64,000 bases of DNA from Sphaerochaeta sp. UBA5849. GTDB lineage: Bacteria; Spirochaetota; Spirochaetia; Sphaerochaetales; Sphaerochaetaceae. The translations under genes and the position numbers were made by a program. Each line of letters starts with the position of its first letter. Position 1 is the first letter of the stretch. The stretch covers positions 42,017 to 106,016 of the forward strand of contig DJGJ01000066.1 of NCBI GenBank assembly GCA_002432715.1, given 5' to 3'. Below, in pieces: positions 25,671 through 35,344 of the stretch. The notes beneath the pieces were generated by a model. The model saw only the letters and a list, made by a program, of their open reading frames with translations, did no database searches and was not told the DNA's origin.

Positions 25671-26537
25671 ATGAATCGAGTATTTAGGTATGCCTTCTGG
25701 AAATTGAAGGGAACGAAGGTGTATGCCTTGGTCGGTAAAAGCGGGACCGGCAAAAGCTTTCGTTCCAAGTTGGTTGCCCAGAAATATCGTATAGATTTAA
25801 TCATAGATGATGGACTGCTCATCCGTGGCGACCGCATCCTTGCAGGCAAATCCGCCAAGCGGGAGGAGAACGTCCTTTCGGCTGTTCGTACCGCTGTATT
25901 TGACGATGTGGACCACCAAAGGCAGGTCAACGAAGCTTTGGCCAAGGAAAAGTACCATAAGGTGCTGATCATCGGAACCAGTGAAAAAATGGTGTATAAA
26001 ATTGCTTCCCGGCTCAACCTTCCCCAGCCCGAGAAGCTGTTTCGCATCGAGGATATCGCCACCAAGGAACAGATTGAGACGGCAATGCGCATCCGCTATT
26101 CCGAAGGCAAGCATGTCATCCCGGTACCTTCCATTGAAATCACACGCAATTATCCACAGATAGTGTACGATTCAATGCGTGTCTTCTTGAACAAGAAAAG
26201 CCATCGTGTTCCGTTCAAGCGAAGAAATGTCAGCTTTGAGAAAACCATTGTAAGGCCGGAATTTTCCAAGTACAGCAAAACAACGGTCAGTGAAGCCGCC
26301 CTTACCCAGATGGTTGCCCATTGCCTGGATGAGTTCGATTCGCAAATCAAGGTCAAGCGGGTACAGGTCCAGGTCAAACCGGAAGGCTATGCTCTGACTG
26401 TCAAGCTCAGGGTGCCGATGCAACATCAAATCTCCACCACCTTGGGCGAACTGCAGGAGTACATCGCCGACAGTTTGGAGAAATACGGAAGCATTTTCGT
26501 CGCCAGTGTCAACATCGAAATCGAGGAGTGGGGCTAG
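25671..26537 (+). CDS. P-loop ATPase fused to an Asp23/Gls24-like domain
   Basis: A 288-residue protein. The N-terminal half has a Walker A loop (ALVGKSGTGKS, about residues 19-29), acidic DLIIDDG after it and a LIIGTSEKM strand, consistent with a small P-loop NTPase. The C-terminal half (about 200-288) reads as an Asp23/Gls24 domain: TVSEAALTQMVAHCLDEF, VQVKPEGYALTVKLRV and VASVNIEIEEWG. Gls24 proteins are small envelope-stress proteins, and fusion to an ATPase is unusual. ATG 25662 is an alternative start. Divergent from rnfC; its stop interlocks with pcnB. Confidence 0.72.
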   Translation: MNRVFRYAFWKLKGTKVYALVGKSGTGKSFRSKLVAQKYRIDLIIDDGLLIRGDRILAGKSAKREENVLSAVRTAVFDDVDHQRQVNEALAKEKYHKVLIIGTSEKMVYKIASRLNLPQPEKLFRIEDIATKEQIETAMRIRYSEGKHVIPVPSIEITRNYPQIVYDSMRVFLNKKSHRVPFKRRNVSFEKTIVRPEFSKYSKTTVSEAALTQMVAHCLDEFDSQIKVKRVQVQVKPEGYALTVKLRVPMQHQISTTLGELQEYIADSLEKYGSIFVASVNIEIEEWG

Positions 26538-27802
26538 AGATCATGCACCTCGGCGCTGGTCAGTGCTGTGGTCTGCTCTGAAGGTACTTGCACGCCTGTT
26601 GCGACCAATGGATTCTTCTTCGGTCCACGCTTTCGGGCTCTTCGCTTTTTCGCCCCTTCAGCCGATACCTCGGGCCGCACCTTGCGCTGTGCTGCAGAAG
26701 CAGGGGTCCTTCTACCGGGAATTCGATTTGCAGGACGCTGGACCCGAACGCAGTTTCGGGGGGTCTTGAAGCCGCGCTCACACAGCAAACGCTCGCTGGC
26801 AAGCTCGATATCGTAATTGGAGGGGGTCATGGGACTGATCAACACCTTGATCTGCCTGAACGTCTCCTTGAAGCGTTGCTCTGATGTCATTTGCTCATCA
26901 GTGAAGACAATCAGGGGATCGACAAGCGCCTTGATCATATCAGCTTGTTGTACTTCAGGTCCCTTGCCTTGTTTGGAGAGCAACACTTGCTTGTCCATCT
27001 CCCTCAGGCTCGATTGCACCTGGGGATAACTGCTGTAGATTGAGAAGGCCGGAAGCATGAAAACCAGAAGCTTGTACCGTTTCAATTCATTGAAAATTTC
27101 GCAGCTGTGACCGCTTGAAAGAATTTTGTTTACTTCTTCGGTCAGTCTGCTCGTTGAGACCCTGGATAGTTCATTGGAGTATTTACGAATTGCCATCTTG
27201 ATGCTCCAACGCAAGGAGAACCCGGTGGTGACCGAATATTTGATGGCCCTGATCATCCGTACCGGATCTTCGGTGAAGGACTCATCGAGATCGATGATGG
27301 AACTGATCCGCTTTTTCTTGAAATCCTCCATGGCATGGTTGAAATCAAGCAATTGTCCACTGGTGGGATCGTAATAGAAACTGTTGATGGAGAAATCCCG
27401 GCGCTTTGCATCCTGGTCGATGGAACCGAACACATTGTTGTTCCCGTCCATCGCTTCCTCGCCGCTTCGGAAGGTGGAAACCTCTAGAACCTTATCCTTG
27501 AAAACCAAGTGAACCAGCTTGAAGCGCTTTCCTATGATTCTGGCGTTCCAGAACATCCTTTGGATCTGCCTCGGTGATGCACTGGTGGCAATATCAAAGT
27601 CCTTCGGGGTGGTTCCAAGCAACATATCCCGAACCGCACCCCCGACCAAATACGCCTCTGCGCCGCTGGCTTGCAGTTTTTTGATGGCCCAGAGGGCATC
27701 CTTGTCCAACAGGTTGGCTTGGATCTTATGTTCAGCTTGCGTGTAGATGTTGGCAACAGGCAGAGTCTTTCCTTGTTCGTCTTGTTTGTATCGTATCAGC
27801 AT
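26534..27802 (-). CDS. pcnB: Poly(A) polymerase, class II nucleotidyltransferase
   Basis: A 422-residue enzyme that adds A tails to RNA. The head domain has YLVGGAVRDMLLGTTPKDFDIAT with the metal-binding DFD, then RRDFSINSFYYDP and EDPVRMIRAIKY. The C-terminus is very basic (for example KKRRARKRGPKK), as in E. coli PcnB and not in CCA enzymes. A second class II enzyme with an HD domain lies at 47.0-48.4 kb. ATG 27802 (MLIRYKQDEQ) was chosen; the longer frame crosses the divergent promoter region of hisS. Confidence 0.87.
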   Translation of the reverse strand: MLIRYKQDEQGKTLPVANIYTQAEHKIQANLLDKDALWAIKKLQASGAEAYLVGGAVRDMLLGTTPKDFDIATSASPRQIQRMFWNARIIGKRFKLVHLVFKDKVLEVSTFRSGEEAMDGNNNVFGSIDQDAKRRDFSINSFYYDPTSGQLLDFNHAMEDFKKKRISSIIDLDESFTEDPVRMIRAIKYSVTTGFSLRWSIKMAIRKYSNELSRVSTSRLTEEVNKILSSGHSCEIFNELKRYKLLVFMLPAFSIYSSYPQVQSSLREMDKQVLLSKQGKGPEVQQADMIKALVDPLIVFTDEQMTSEQRFKETFRQIKVLISPMTPSNYDIELASERLLCERGFKTPRNCVRVQRPANRIPGRRTPASAAQRKVRPEVSAEGAKKRRARKRGPKKNPLVATGVQVPSEQTTALTSAEVHDL

Positions 27803-27920
27803 ATCGCTCTCAAATGAAGTTGTATGGAGTGGAAAGAACCGCGTATTGCAGAGAACAAGCGATTCATTATACACTCTTTGTACACCATCCACTCTAAAAA
27901 CACAACAGGAGCATGAGTCA

Positions 27921-29255
27921 ATGAGTAATAAAACAAAGGAAGGGAGCATCATTGAACCAAGGGTTCTGAAAGGTTTCCGAGACTTCCTGCCTGCCATGGA
28001 AATCCCCAAAAAAGCAATCATCGGCAAGTTGGAAACCCATTTCTCCTCCTATGGTTTTGTTCCCATCGATACTCCGGTGCTCGAATATACCGAAGTGCTG
28101 CTCGGCAAAGGCGGTGGTGAGACGGACAAGCAGATTTTCCATTTCAAGGATAACGGGGAGCGAGATGTCGCCCTTCGTTTCGACCTTACCGTACCGTTTG
28201 CCCGTTTCCTGGCTCAACACCAAAGTGAACTTGCACTGCCCTTCAAGCGGTTTCACATCGACAAGGTGTGGCGCGGCGAAAACCCCCAGAAAGGACGATA
28301 CCGGGAGTTCACCCAGTGTGACTTTGATATTGTAGGTGTCGATAATGCCGAGGCCGACTTTGAGATTCTCAGCATGATGGACAGTTCTTTCGCGGTCATG
28401 GGAATCGAGGACTATCAGTTCTGCATCGCCCACAGGGGTCTGTTCAATGCCTTTCTGGCACACTTGGACATCGCTGACAAGTCCATCGAAATACTGAGGA
28501 CGGTCGACAAGCTCAGGAAAATCGGCAAGGATGAAGTGGCTCTGCAACTTGCCAGGATTACCGGCAGCACTGACAAAGCGAACCGGATTCTCTCCTATAT
28601 ACATAAGGAAGATGAGAGCGAAAGTTTTTTGGACACACTTGACCGGTTGAGTGCGCTCGCAGGACACGAAGAGGTCCACACAAAACGAATGAGAACCATT
28701 TATGCCTATCTGAAAGCTGCCGGCATAGCCGGTCACTTCGTATTCGACCCCTCCATCACCCGGGGTCTCGACTACTACACGGGCATCGTCTACGAAACGT
28801 TCCTCACCCGGCTGCCGCATTTCGGTTCGGTATGCAGCGGGGGAAGGTACAACGACCTGGCAAGCCTCTATACCAAGGAAAAGCTGCCTGGAGTAGGCTC
28901 CTCAATCGGGCTCGACCGTCTTCTGGCCGCCTTGGAAGAACTGGACAGCCCCATCGTACAGTCGACCAGCTCTGCCGATGCAGCCATCTTGAATACCGAT
29001 GCGGCTTCATTCGCCTATTACGACCAGCTTGCCAGAAACCTCAGGAAGGCAGGCGTTCGAGTCTGTGTCTATCTCGCAGACAAAAAGCTGGCAGCCCAAT
29101 ACAAGTGGGCTGAGAACAATGCCATACCCTACGCCATTCTTGTAAGCAAGGAAGAGGAAGAGCAGAATCGGTTTACCTTGAAAAACCTGGTGAGCCGGGA
29201 AAATCATCCAAATCTGACACTACAAGAGGCGTTACCCATACTACAAAGGAATTAA
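27921..29255 (+). CDS. hisS: Histidyl-tRNA synthetase
   Basis: A 444-residue class II synthetase. Motif 1 is around VLKGFRDFLP, motif 2 has RFHIDKVWRGENPQKGRYREF, the histidine-specific segments are RGLDYYTG and SVCSGGRYNDL, and motif 3 is GVGSSIGLDRLLA. The anticodon-binding domain is about residues 340-444. ATG 27921 (MSNKTKEGS) has AGGAG ten bases upstream; the upstream extension is non-coding leader. Confidence 0.95.
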   Translation: MSNKTKEGSIIEPRVLKGFRDFLPAMEIPKKAIIGKLETHFSSYGFVPIDTPVLEYTEVLLGKGGGETDKQIFHFKDNGERDVALRFDLTVPFARFLAQHQSELALPFKRFHIDKVWRGENPQKGRYREFTQCDFDIVGVDNAEADFEILSMMDSSFAVMGIEDYQFCIAHRGLFNAFLAHLDIADKSIEILRTVDKLRKIGKDEVALQLARITGSTDKANRILSYIHKEDESESFLDTLDRLSALAGHEEVHTKRMRTIYAYLKAAGIAGHFVFDPSITRGLDYYTGIVYETFLTRLPHFGSVCSGGRYNDLASLYTKEKLPGVGSSIGLDRLLAALEELDSPIVQSTSSADAAILNTDAASFAYYDQLARNLRKAGVRVCVYLADKKLAAQYKWAENNAIPYAILVSKEEEEQNRFTLKNLVSRENHPNLTLQEALPILQRN

Positions 29256-29256
29256 T

Positions 29257-31758
29257 TTGAAAGACATGAAACATTTGCCGGTGTATCTGCATCGGCAGGA
29301 AATTCTTGATGGACTTGCAGAAAACCAAGTCATCATTGTTGAAAGTCCAACCGGAAGCGGAAAGACTACGCAAATCCCCCTGATCCTCCATGAAGCCGGC
29401 TATGCAGACCAACTGCAGGTAGGCATTACGCAACCCAGACGCATTGCAACACTCAGCGTCAGTGATTTCATCAGACGGCAAGTCGGCAAGGATGATGGGT
29501 TTGTCGGATACAAGATGCGGTTTGAGGATACTACAAATTCCAATACCCGCATCAAGGTGATGACCGACGGCATCCTGCTCATGGAGCTGAAGGCCGACCC
29601 ACTGCTTCGCTCCTATTCGGTAATTTTGGTTGATGAGGCCCATGAGCGCTCACTGAACATCGACTTCATCCTTGGTCTTTTGAAGGATGTCATGGCTCAA
29701 CGAAAAGAGTTCAAGGTCATCATCAGCAGCGCCACCATCAACACCAAGGTGTTCAGCGAGTTCTTTGACAACGCCCCGATTGTCAGCATCGATGCCCGCA
29801 TCTATCCTGTCCAGGTCATCTACAAGCCCTTGGAACGGGAGACGCTCGATTATCAGATTGAAGCGGTCACCTCCATCGTCATGACTGAAGCCAAACGGCA
29901 TTCGGGCGATATATTGGTGTTCATGAGCGGCGAGTTCGACATCACCACCTGCGTCAATGCCTTGTACATGGCCGATCCCGACCATTTGCTCGAAATCTAT
30001 CCACTGTTTGGACGATTGAGCAAAGAGGAACAGGAAGCGGTCTTCAACGAGACGGGACCGGGAAAAACCAAGGTCGTTGTGGCTACCAATATTGCTGAAA
30101 CCTCAGTCACCATCGACGGCATCACAACCGTCATCGACTGCGGGATTGCAAAAATCAATTTTTACAACCAAAAGGATTTCACCTCCTCCCTGGTTCCCCT
30201 TCCCACCAGCCGCTCCAGTTGTGAGCAACGCAAAGGACGGGCGGGCCGTACGGGTCCCGGTGTCTGCTACCGCCTCTACAGCGAAGAGGATTACCAAAGC
30301 CGCCTGCCCTATGGGACCGAAGAAATCCTGCGCACCGACCTCAGCGAAGTAGTGCTGAGGATGAGCGACCTGTCCATCTACGATTATGAGCATTTCCCCT
30401 TCATCACCCGTCCCAAGCACAGCGCCATCGCCAGCGCCGAGGATACCCTGCGTTTCATCGGGGCGATCGATGAGTACCGCCGTCTCACCTCCATCGGGTC
30501 CTTGATGTGCCGCTTCCCCCTGCTGCCCCGTCACTCACGGGTCATCGTCGAAGCAATGATGAATCATCCCGATGTTCTTGAGGAAGTATTGATAGCGGTT
30601 TCCTTTCTCTCCACCAAGACTCCGTTCCTGTTGATTCCCGGCGAGGAAGAACTCAGCCGCGCCGCCCACAAGCGTTTCAACAATACCGAATACGGAGACT
30701 TTGTCTCCTATCTGAACCTCTACCGACAGTACATTGCAAATTCAGGCAAGGAGGCAAAGCAAAAGTTTTGCAAGCGCAACTATCTTGATTTCCAAGGCAT
30801 GCAGGAAATAGTCCATGTCAATGAACAACTTGGGGAAATTTGTTCCGATATCGGATTTCCCCTTTCCAGCGGCGGTACAGTACGCGAATACCTGTGTTGC
30901 ATCGCCAGCGGCTTGATGCAGTATGTGTGCATCAAGGCAAAAGGCAATATGTACAAGAGCCTGACGGCCGACCAAGTCTTCATCCACCCAGGCAGTGCCT
31001 ACTTCAAAACACTTCCACAATTCATCATCGCCGGAGAAATCGTTCAAACGAGCCGCCTGTATGCACGCGGTGTAAGCCCGCTTGAGAAGGCATGGCTGGA
31101 TGATATTTCGGTTGAACTCTACCCACGGCTCACGGCCCTGGCTAAAGGCGAGAAGCCTTCGCGCAAGGAAGAGAGGGAGGAGAAGAAAGGAAAAGTCGAG
31201 GAGAAGGGAAAAGCAACGATCACCGTCTACAAGCGTACCTATCCGACGTTGGTCATCGGCAAGAAGAAACAAAAACTTGTTGCCATCATCCCCCTCGAAG
31301 ACCTTGCCTATCTGGTACAGGCCAACGAGAAGGCCCCCAAGCGACCCAAGAACTTCCCAGCCGCACTTCTTCACCAAGGATTCTATATCCACTATGGAGA
31401 TAAATTCTTTTCTATATTGGAATTACATGGTAAGTTGAAAGTCGGGCAAGGCATTCTCGACAATCCACCTTCCGGTGTCTATACCATCGCCGATGCAGCG
31501 ACACTGGTAGACAACCTGATGTGGCTGCTCGCTTTCACCAAGAGCAAAAAGGAGCGGAAGCAACTGCATTTCGTAGCTCTGGAGGAGAGTGGAAACGGCA
31601 ATTACCGATTTACCGCAGTCGATGATTGTTTTGATGCTTTGGACACATCACTGTTCACCCTGCTCCAGTTGGCCGATGCGTTGGAGGCAGCGGGCCAAAA
31701 GCAGCTGGCCAAGCAGGTTGACAAAGTCTATGGATCAATGTTGAAGTTGGTAGAATGA
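29257..31758 (+). CDS. DEAH-box RNA helicase, HrpA-like
   Basis: An 833-residue helicase. Motif I is SPTGSGKTTQIPL, motif II VDEAHERS, motif III SSATIN and motif VI QRKGRAGRTG, all in the first 360 residues. Ratchet/OB-type regions and a basic insert (about 635-655, many Lys/Glu) follow. It is shorter than E. coli HrpA (about 1300 residues) and nearer to HrpB in length, so the exact subfamily is open. The start is TTG 29257 with AAGGA six bases before it; ATG 29266 is an alternative. It follows hisS by one base. Confidence 0.85.
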   Translation: MKDMKHLPVYLHRQEILDGLAENQVIIVESPTGSGKTTQIPLILHEAGYADQLQVGITQPRRIATLSVSDFIRRQVGKDDGFVGYKMRFEDTTNSNTRIKVMTDGILLMELKADPLLRSYSVILVDEAHERSLNIDFILGLLKDVMAQRKEFKVIISSATINTKVFSEFFDNAPIVSIDARIYPVQVIYKPLERETLDYQIEAVTSIVMTEAKRHSGDILVFMSGEFDITTCVNALYMADPDHLLEIYPLFGRLSKEEQEAVFNETGPGKTKVVVATNIAETSVTIDGITTVIDCGIAKINFYNQKDFTSSLVPLPTSRSSCEQRKGRAGRTGPGVCYRLYSEEDYQSRLPYGTEEILRTDLSEVVLRMSDLSIYDYEHFPFITRPKHSAIASAEDTLRFIGAIDEYRRLTSIGSLMCRFPLLPRHSRVIVEAMMNHPDVLEEVLIAVSFLSTKTPFLLIPGEEELSRAAHKRFNNTEYGDFVSYLNLYRQYIANSGKEAKQKFCKRNYLDFQGMQEIVHVNEQLGEICSDIGFPLSSGGTVREYLCCIASGLMQYVCIKAKGNMYKSLTADQVFIHPGSAYFKTLPQFIIAGEIVQTSRLYARGVSPLEKAWLDDISVELYPRLTALAKGEKPSRKEEREEKKGKVEEKGKATITVYKRTYPTLVIGKKKQKLVAIIPLEDLAYLVQANEKAPKRPKNFPAALLHQGFYIHYGDKFFSILELHGKLKVGQGILDNPPSGVYTIADAATLVDNLMWLLAFTKSKKERKQLHFVALEESGNGNYRFTAVDDCFDALDTSLFTLLQLADALEAAGQKQLAKQVDKVYGSMLKLVE

Positions 31759-31765
31759 AAATGAA

Positions 31766-32836
31766 CTAGAAAATCGGCTTTGCTATGACGAGATGCTGGA
31801 TCAACGGCATCTCAAGCGCCCTGAGCACACCCTTTCCCTGACCTTGCAAGAGGACAAAGAGAACTTTGCCGCCCACTTTTTTCTTGTCCTTGAGCAAATG
31901 GTCGCGGAACTCAATCCAATCACCGCGGCCGATGCGATGCTCGATATCATAGCCGTAGCTCTTGAATAGCTTGGTCGCACCACCAGCGTAGGCTTTATCA
32001 GTCACCTGCAGCACGACTCCGGCTTCCAAAGCACGGCAGGTTCCCCATGCCACGGCAGCACCATGACTCCAGCTGCCGAAGTGGGACGAGGATTCCAAAG
32101 CATGGGCGAAGGTATGGCCCAGGTTGAGCATCTGCCTGATGCCTTTTATCTCGGTGGGATCCTGTTCGATATACCACTTTTTCACATCCAGGGAGAGCTC
32201 CACCAGATTTGCCAAGGTCTTGGACTCCCGGCTGAGGATTTCATTCTTTTTCACGAGAAGGAACTTGTACAGCTCCTCATCCTGGCTGAGCAGGGCATGC
32301 TTGATGACCTCGGCAAGCCCGTTGAGAAACTCCTTGTCACTGAGAGTCCTGAGCGTATCGATGCAGATGAGAACCTCACCGGCTGGATAAAACGAGCCGA
32401 CCATGTTTTTCATACCGCGGAAATCGACTGCCGTCTTGCCACCTACGGCGGCGTCCACCATGGCAAGCAAGGTGGTGGGAACCAGCGTCAGCCTGCAACC
32501 CCGCATATAGACCGATGCTGCAAAGGCGGAAAGATCGCAGACCACTCCCCCGCCGAACCCGATGATCCGTCCGTCACGTGCCAGCCCCTCATCCAGGGAT
32601 GTCGAAAGGATGCGTTCAAGCGACCCGAAGTGCTTCGAACTCTCACCGCTCTCCAGCACTACATGGGCGGGAGGAAGCTGTTTGAACAATTTGGCTGTAT
32701 TGGTATCGTACACCCACATGACCGAGCGGCCGTAGCCGCCAAGATGGTTGGCCAGGTCCTTCAAATCATCGGCAAGCAAAATATCCGTGGTTTTTCCTTG
32801 GTCGAGCACGGCTGTCATCAATTTCTTCATACTCAT
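31766..32836 (-). CDS. aroB: 3-dehydroquinate synthase
   Basis: A 356-residue enzyme of the chorismate pathway that cyclises DAHP to 3-dehydroquinate. It shows the NAD-binding GESSKHFGSLERIL and GGGVVCDLSAFAAS, the metal-site KTAVDFRGMKNMVGSFY and the histidines in LNLGHTFAHALE and SWSHGAAVAWG. A -10-like TATAAC ends exactly at ATG 32836, so the ATG six bases further in (32830, MKKLMTAV) may be the true start of a leaderless message. Divergent from the cysteine desulfurase gene. Confidence 0.94.
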   Translation of the reverse strand: MSMKKLMTAVLDQGKTTDILLADDLKDLANHLGGYGRSVMWVYDTNTAKLFKQLPPAHVVLESGESSKHFGSLERILSTSLDEGLARDGRIIGFGGGVVCDLSAFAASVYMRGCRLTLVPTTLLAMVDAAVGGKTAVDFRGMKNMVGSFYPAGEVLICIDTLRTLSDKEFLNGLAEVIKHALLSQDEELYKFLLVKKNEILSRESKTLANLVELSLDVKKWYIEQDPTEIKGIRQMLNLGHTFAHALESSSHFGSWSHGAAVAWGTCRALEAGVVLQVTDKAYAGGATKLFKSYGYDIEHRIGRGDWIEFRDHLLKDKKKVGGKVLFVLLQGQGKGVLRALEMPLIQHLVIAKPIF

Positions 32837-32866
32837 GTTATACCCTGGAGACAGGGAAGAAGACAA
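32837..32866 (-). promoter_or_regulatory. Predicted promoter of aroB
   Basis: Minus strand TTGTCT (32861-32866), 18-base spacer, TATAAC (32837-32842). The internal ATG at 32830 lies six bases after the -10. Confidence 0.5.
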
Positions 32867-32887
32867 GAACCATACGAGAAGCCGTGC

Positions 32888-32916
32888 TTGCAAAAATCCT
32901 TGCATTGTCGCACAAT
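32888..32916 (+). promoter_or_regulatory. Predicted promoter of the nifS-like/thiI pair
   Basis: TTGCAA (32888-32893), 17-base spacer, CACAAT (32911-32916), then seven bases to ATG 32924. The -10 is imperfect. No ribosome site lies before the ATG. Confidence 0.45.
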
Positions 32917-32923
32917 GTGGGCC

Positions 32924-34063
32924 ATGCGCGAGATACGATATTTTGACAATGCAGCCACCACCAGTATGAGCCGGTCAGCGCTTGATGCTTATACGAAGGC
33001 GGTTGTGCAGTATAGAGGCAATCCATCATCCCTTCATCAGGAAGGAAGAGATGCAAAAGCATTTCTTGAGCAAACCAGGGCCGATCTTGCCGGCCTGCTT
33101 GGCGTAGATCCGCTCTCTCTCACCTTCACCAGTGGAGCGACCGAATCCAATGCCATCATCCTAAACAGTCTTATTTGGAAGGAACGAAAGGGTCAGGTCA
33201 TCCTCAGCGGCATCGAACACCCCTCGGTATCGGAATATGCCAGGCTGCTGAAACAACTTGGCTGGAAGGTGACAACGCTTGCCGCACCCAATGGCTTTGT
33301 CCAGAAAGAAGATTTGCAGAAAGCCTTGAGCAGTGAAACCCGGCTGGTCTGTATCATGCTGGTAAACAATGTCGTAGGCACGATTCAGGACGTCGGTGGT
33401 TTGGTGGAGGTTGTCCGAGCCTTCGAAAGCGAGCACAACAACCGAAAAATACATGTCCATTCCGATGCGACGCAGGCTCTCGGGAAAATCAGGTTCGACC
33501 TGCAAGCCATGGGAATTGACAGTGCCTCCTTCAGTGCCCATAAACTTCATGGTCCCCGCGGTGTAGGCTTGCTGTACAATACCAACGCAGGCATTGAAAG
33601 CCTTAGCCGCGGTGGATTACAGGAACGAGGCCTGAGGCCGGGAACCGAGAATATCGGCGGCATCGCAGCAATGCACCAGGCTGTCAAGGATGCTTTTCAC
33701 AGCCTCGAGGAGAATTACAAGCATGTATCCGGCCTGAATGCATTTTTGCGTGACAAGCTCTCGGCTCTGCCCATCTTCAGCCCGTCGGAGCATTGTAGTC
33801 CCTACATCCTTGCACTGGCTCACCCGAAACTTCCCAGTGAAGTATTCACCCGCTTGTTGTTCGACCAGGGCCTCTGCGTTTCCAGCGGCTCAGCCTGTTC
33901 GAACAATGCCAAACAAAAATCCCAGAGTGTCCTGACAGCCATGGCTTTTTCAGCACAGCTTGCAAAGAACAGCATCCGCATCTCACTATCCAAGGATACT
34001 ACAGCCGAGGATGTTGAAATCTTGGCACAGGCTGTCACACAACTCATCTTGGAGCATGCATGA
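32924..34063 (+). CDS. Cysteine desulfurase, NifS/IscS-like
   Basis: A 379-residue PLP enzyme taking sulphur from cysteine. It begins IRYFDNAATT, has the PLP lysine in SAHKLHGPRGVGLLY, the AtqalGKIRFDLQ-type segment HSDATQALGKI, RPGTENIGG and the catalytic cysteine loop SSGSACSNNAKQKS. The next gene, overlapping by ATGA, is thiI, so this is the likely sulphur donor for tRNA thiolation. ATG 32924 is preferred; ATG 32915 is possible. Neither has a clear ribosome site. Confidence 0.9.
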   Translation: MREIRYFDNAATTSMSRSALDAYTKAVVQYRGNPSSLHQEGRDAKAFLEQTRADLAGLLGVDPLSLTFTSGATESNAIILNSLIWKERKGQVILSGIEHPSVSEYARLLKQLGWKVTTLAAPNGFVQKEDLQKALSSETRLVCIMLVNNVVGTIQDVGGLVEVVRAFESEHNNRKIHVHSDATQALGKIRFDLQAMGIDSASFSAHKLHGPRGVGLLYNTNAGIESLSRGGLQERGLRPGTENIGGIAAMHQAVKDAFHSLEENYKHVSGLNAFLRDKLSALPIFSPSEHCSPYILALAHPKLPSEVFTRLLFDQGLCVSSGSACSNNAKQKSQSVLTAMAFSAQLAKNSIRISLSKDTTAEDVEILAQAVTQLILEHA

Positions 34064-35253
34064 ACGACTCTACCCTGTATTTGGTACGATTGGGAGAAAT
34101 ATCCCTCAAAGGTTTGAACCGTGATTTTTTCGAGAAACGGCTCAAGAACAACATCAAGAGCAAGCTCAAGGGATACCGTACTCAGGTCTCCAAGCAGAAA
34201 GGCCGAATTTTCTTTGAGATAGAGAACGGCTGTCCACGGGACACCATTGAAATGGCCTTCAGCACAACCTTCGGGGTTGTCGGCTATTCACGCTGCCTCC
34301 GATGTGCAAAGGACATCGAGGCCATCAAGGAAGCAGCACGGGTTCTGATGCAGGATGAACCCTTCTCCAAGGGAGTGGGTACCTTCAAGTCGATCACCAA
34401 GCGAGCCGACAAGAACTTCGAGTTGAACAGTTACCAGATAGACTGCATCCTCGGCGAGGTGGTTCATAGCGAGCACCCCAAACTGACTGTCGATGTAAAG
34501 AATCCCGATATGACCATCAATTGCGAGATCCGGGACAAGGCGTACCTCTTCACCTCCGCCAAAAGCGGACCCGGCGGGCTTCCTGTCACCACCGCAGGCA
34601 AGGGCATGCTGCTGCTCTCAGGAGGAATCGACAGTCCGGTCGCAGCCTATCGCATGGCCCAACGCGGGTTGAAAATGGAGTGCATCTACTTCCATGCCTA
34701 TCCCTACACCAGCGAACTTGCCTTGGAGAAGGTTAAGACCTTGGCCTCATTGATCGCCCCGTATCTGCAAGGAACACGGTTGCACGTAGTCCACTTCACG
34801 GAGGCGCAGCTTTGGATCAAGCAGCACAGCCTGGAGGAAGAAACAACCTTGATGTTCAGGGCCGCCATGATGCACGTAGCCAATGCCATTTCCAAGAAGC
34901 AGGAGGGAATGTGCATCGTAACCGGGGAGGCACTCAGCCAGGTGGCCAGCCAAACGCTGGAGAGCATGGTTTTCACCGACAGCATGAGCGAACAGCTGGT
35001 ACTCCGTCCTTTGGTCGGCATGGACAAGCAGGAGATCATGAACCTTGCAAAACAGATTGGAACCTATGAGACTTCCATCCTTCCCTATGAGGATTGTTGC
35101 GTGATATTCAGTCCAAAACACCCACTCGTACGGCCTGATAAAGAGCTGATGACACAGCACTACCGGCAAATGGGGATCGAAGCTTTGCTTGAAGAGGCAA
35201 TTGATGCTGTGCAGGTATTTGACTATGGACCGGACGGACAACCTCGTAGCTAG
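34060..35253 (+). CDS. thiI: tRNA 4-thiouridine synthase ThiI
   Basis: A 397-residue enzyme with an N-terminal ferredoxin-like part, a THUMP domain (about residues 55-165) and a PP-loop ATPase domain (LLLSGGIDSPVAAYRMAQRG near 185). The C-terminal rhodanese domain of E. coli ThiI is absent, as in Bacillus-type ThiI that works with a dedicated NifS protein. The cysteines in EDCCVIFSPKHP are candidates for sulphur handling. It overlaps the desulfurase gene by four bases. Confidence 0.94.
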   Translation: MNDSTLYLVRLGEISLKGLNRDFFEKRLKNNIKSKLKGYRTQVSKQKGRIFFEIENGCPRDTIEMAFSTTFGVVGYSRCLRCAKDIEAIKEAARVLMQDEPFSKGVGTFKSITKRADKNFELNSYQIDCILGEVVHSEHPKLTVDVKNPDMTINCEIRDKAYLFTSAKSGPGGLPVTTAGKGMLLLSGGIDSPVAAYRMAQRGLKMECIYFHAYPYTSELALEKVKTLASLIAPYLQGTRLHVVHFTEAQLWIKQHSLEEETTLMFRAAMMHVANAISKKQEGMCIVTGEALSQVASQTLESMVFTDSMSEQLVLRPLVGMDKQEIMNLAKQIGTYETSILPYEDCCVIFSPKHPLVRPDKELMTQHYRQMGIEALLEEAIDAVQVFDYGPDGQPRS

Positions 35254-35344
35254 ACATTTTTACCAACACTGTCTAAATACAGATCGGGTTCACTGTACCA
35301 TTTCCTGATAATTACGTAAGGTTTGTGTATTCGGAGGCTTCTCA

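Noticed and set aside
32063..32914. Upstream extension of the cysteine desulfurase frame
   Set aside because: It lies opposite aroB; homology of the desulfurase begins at IRYFDNAATT near 32924.
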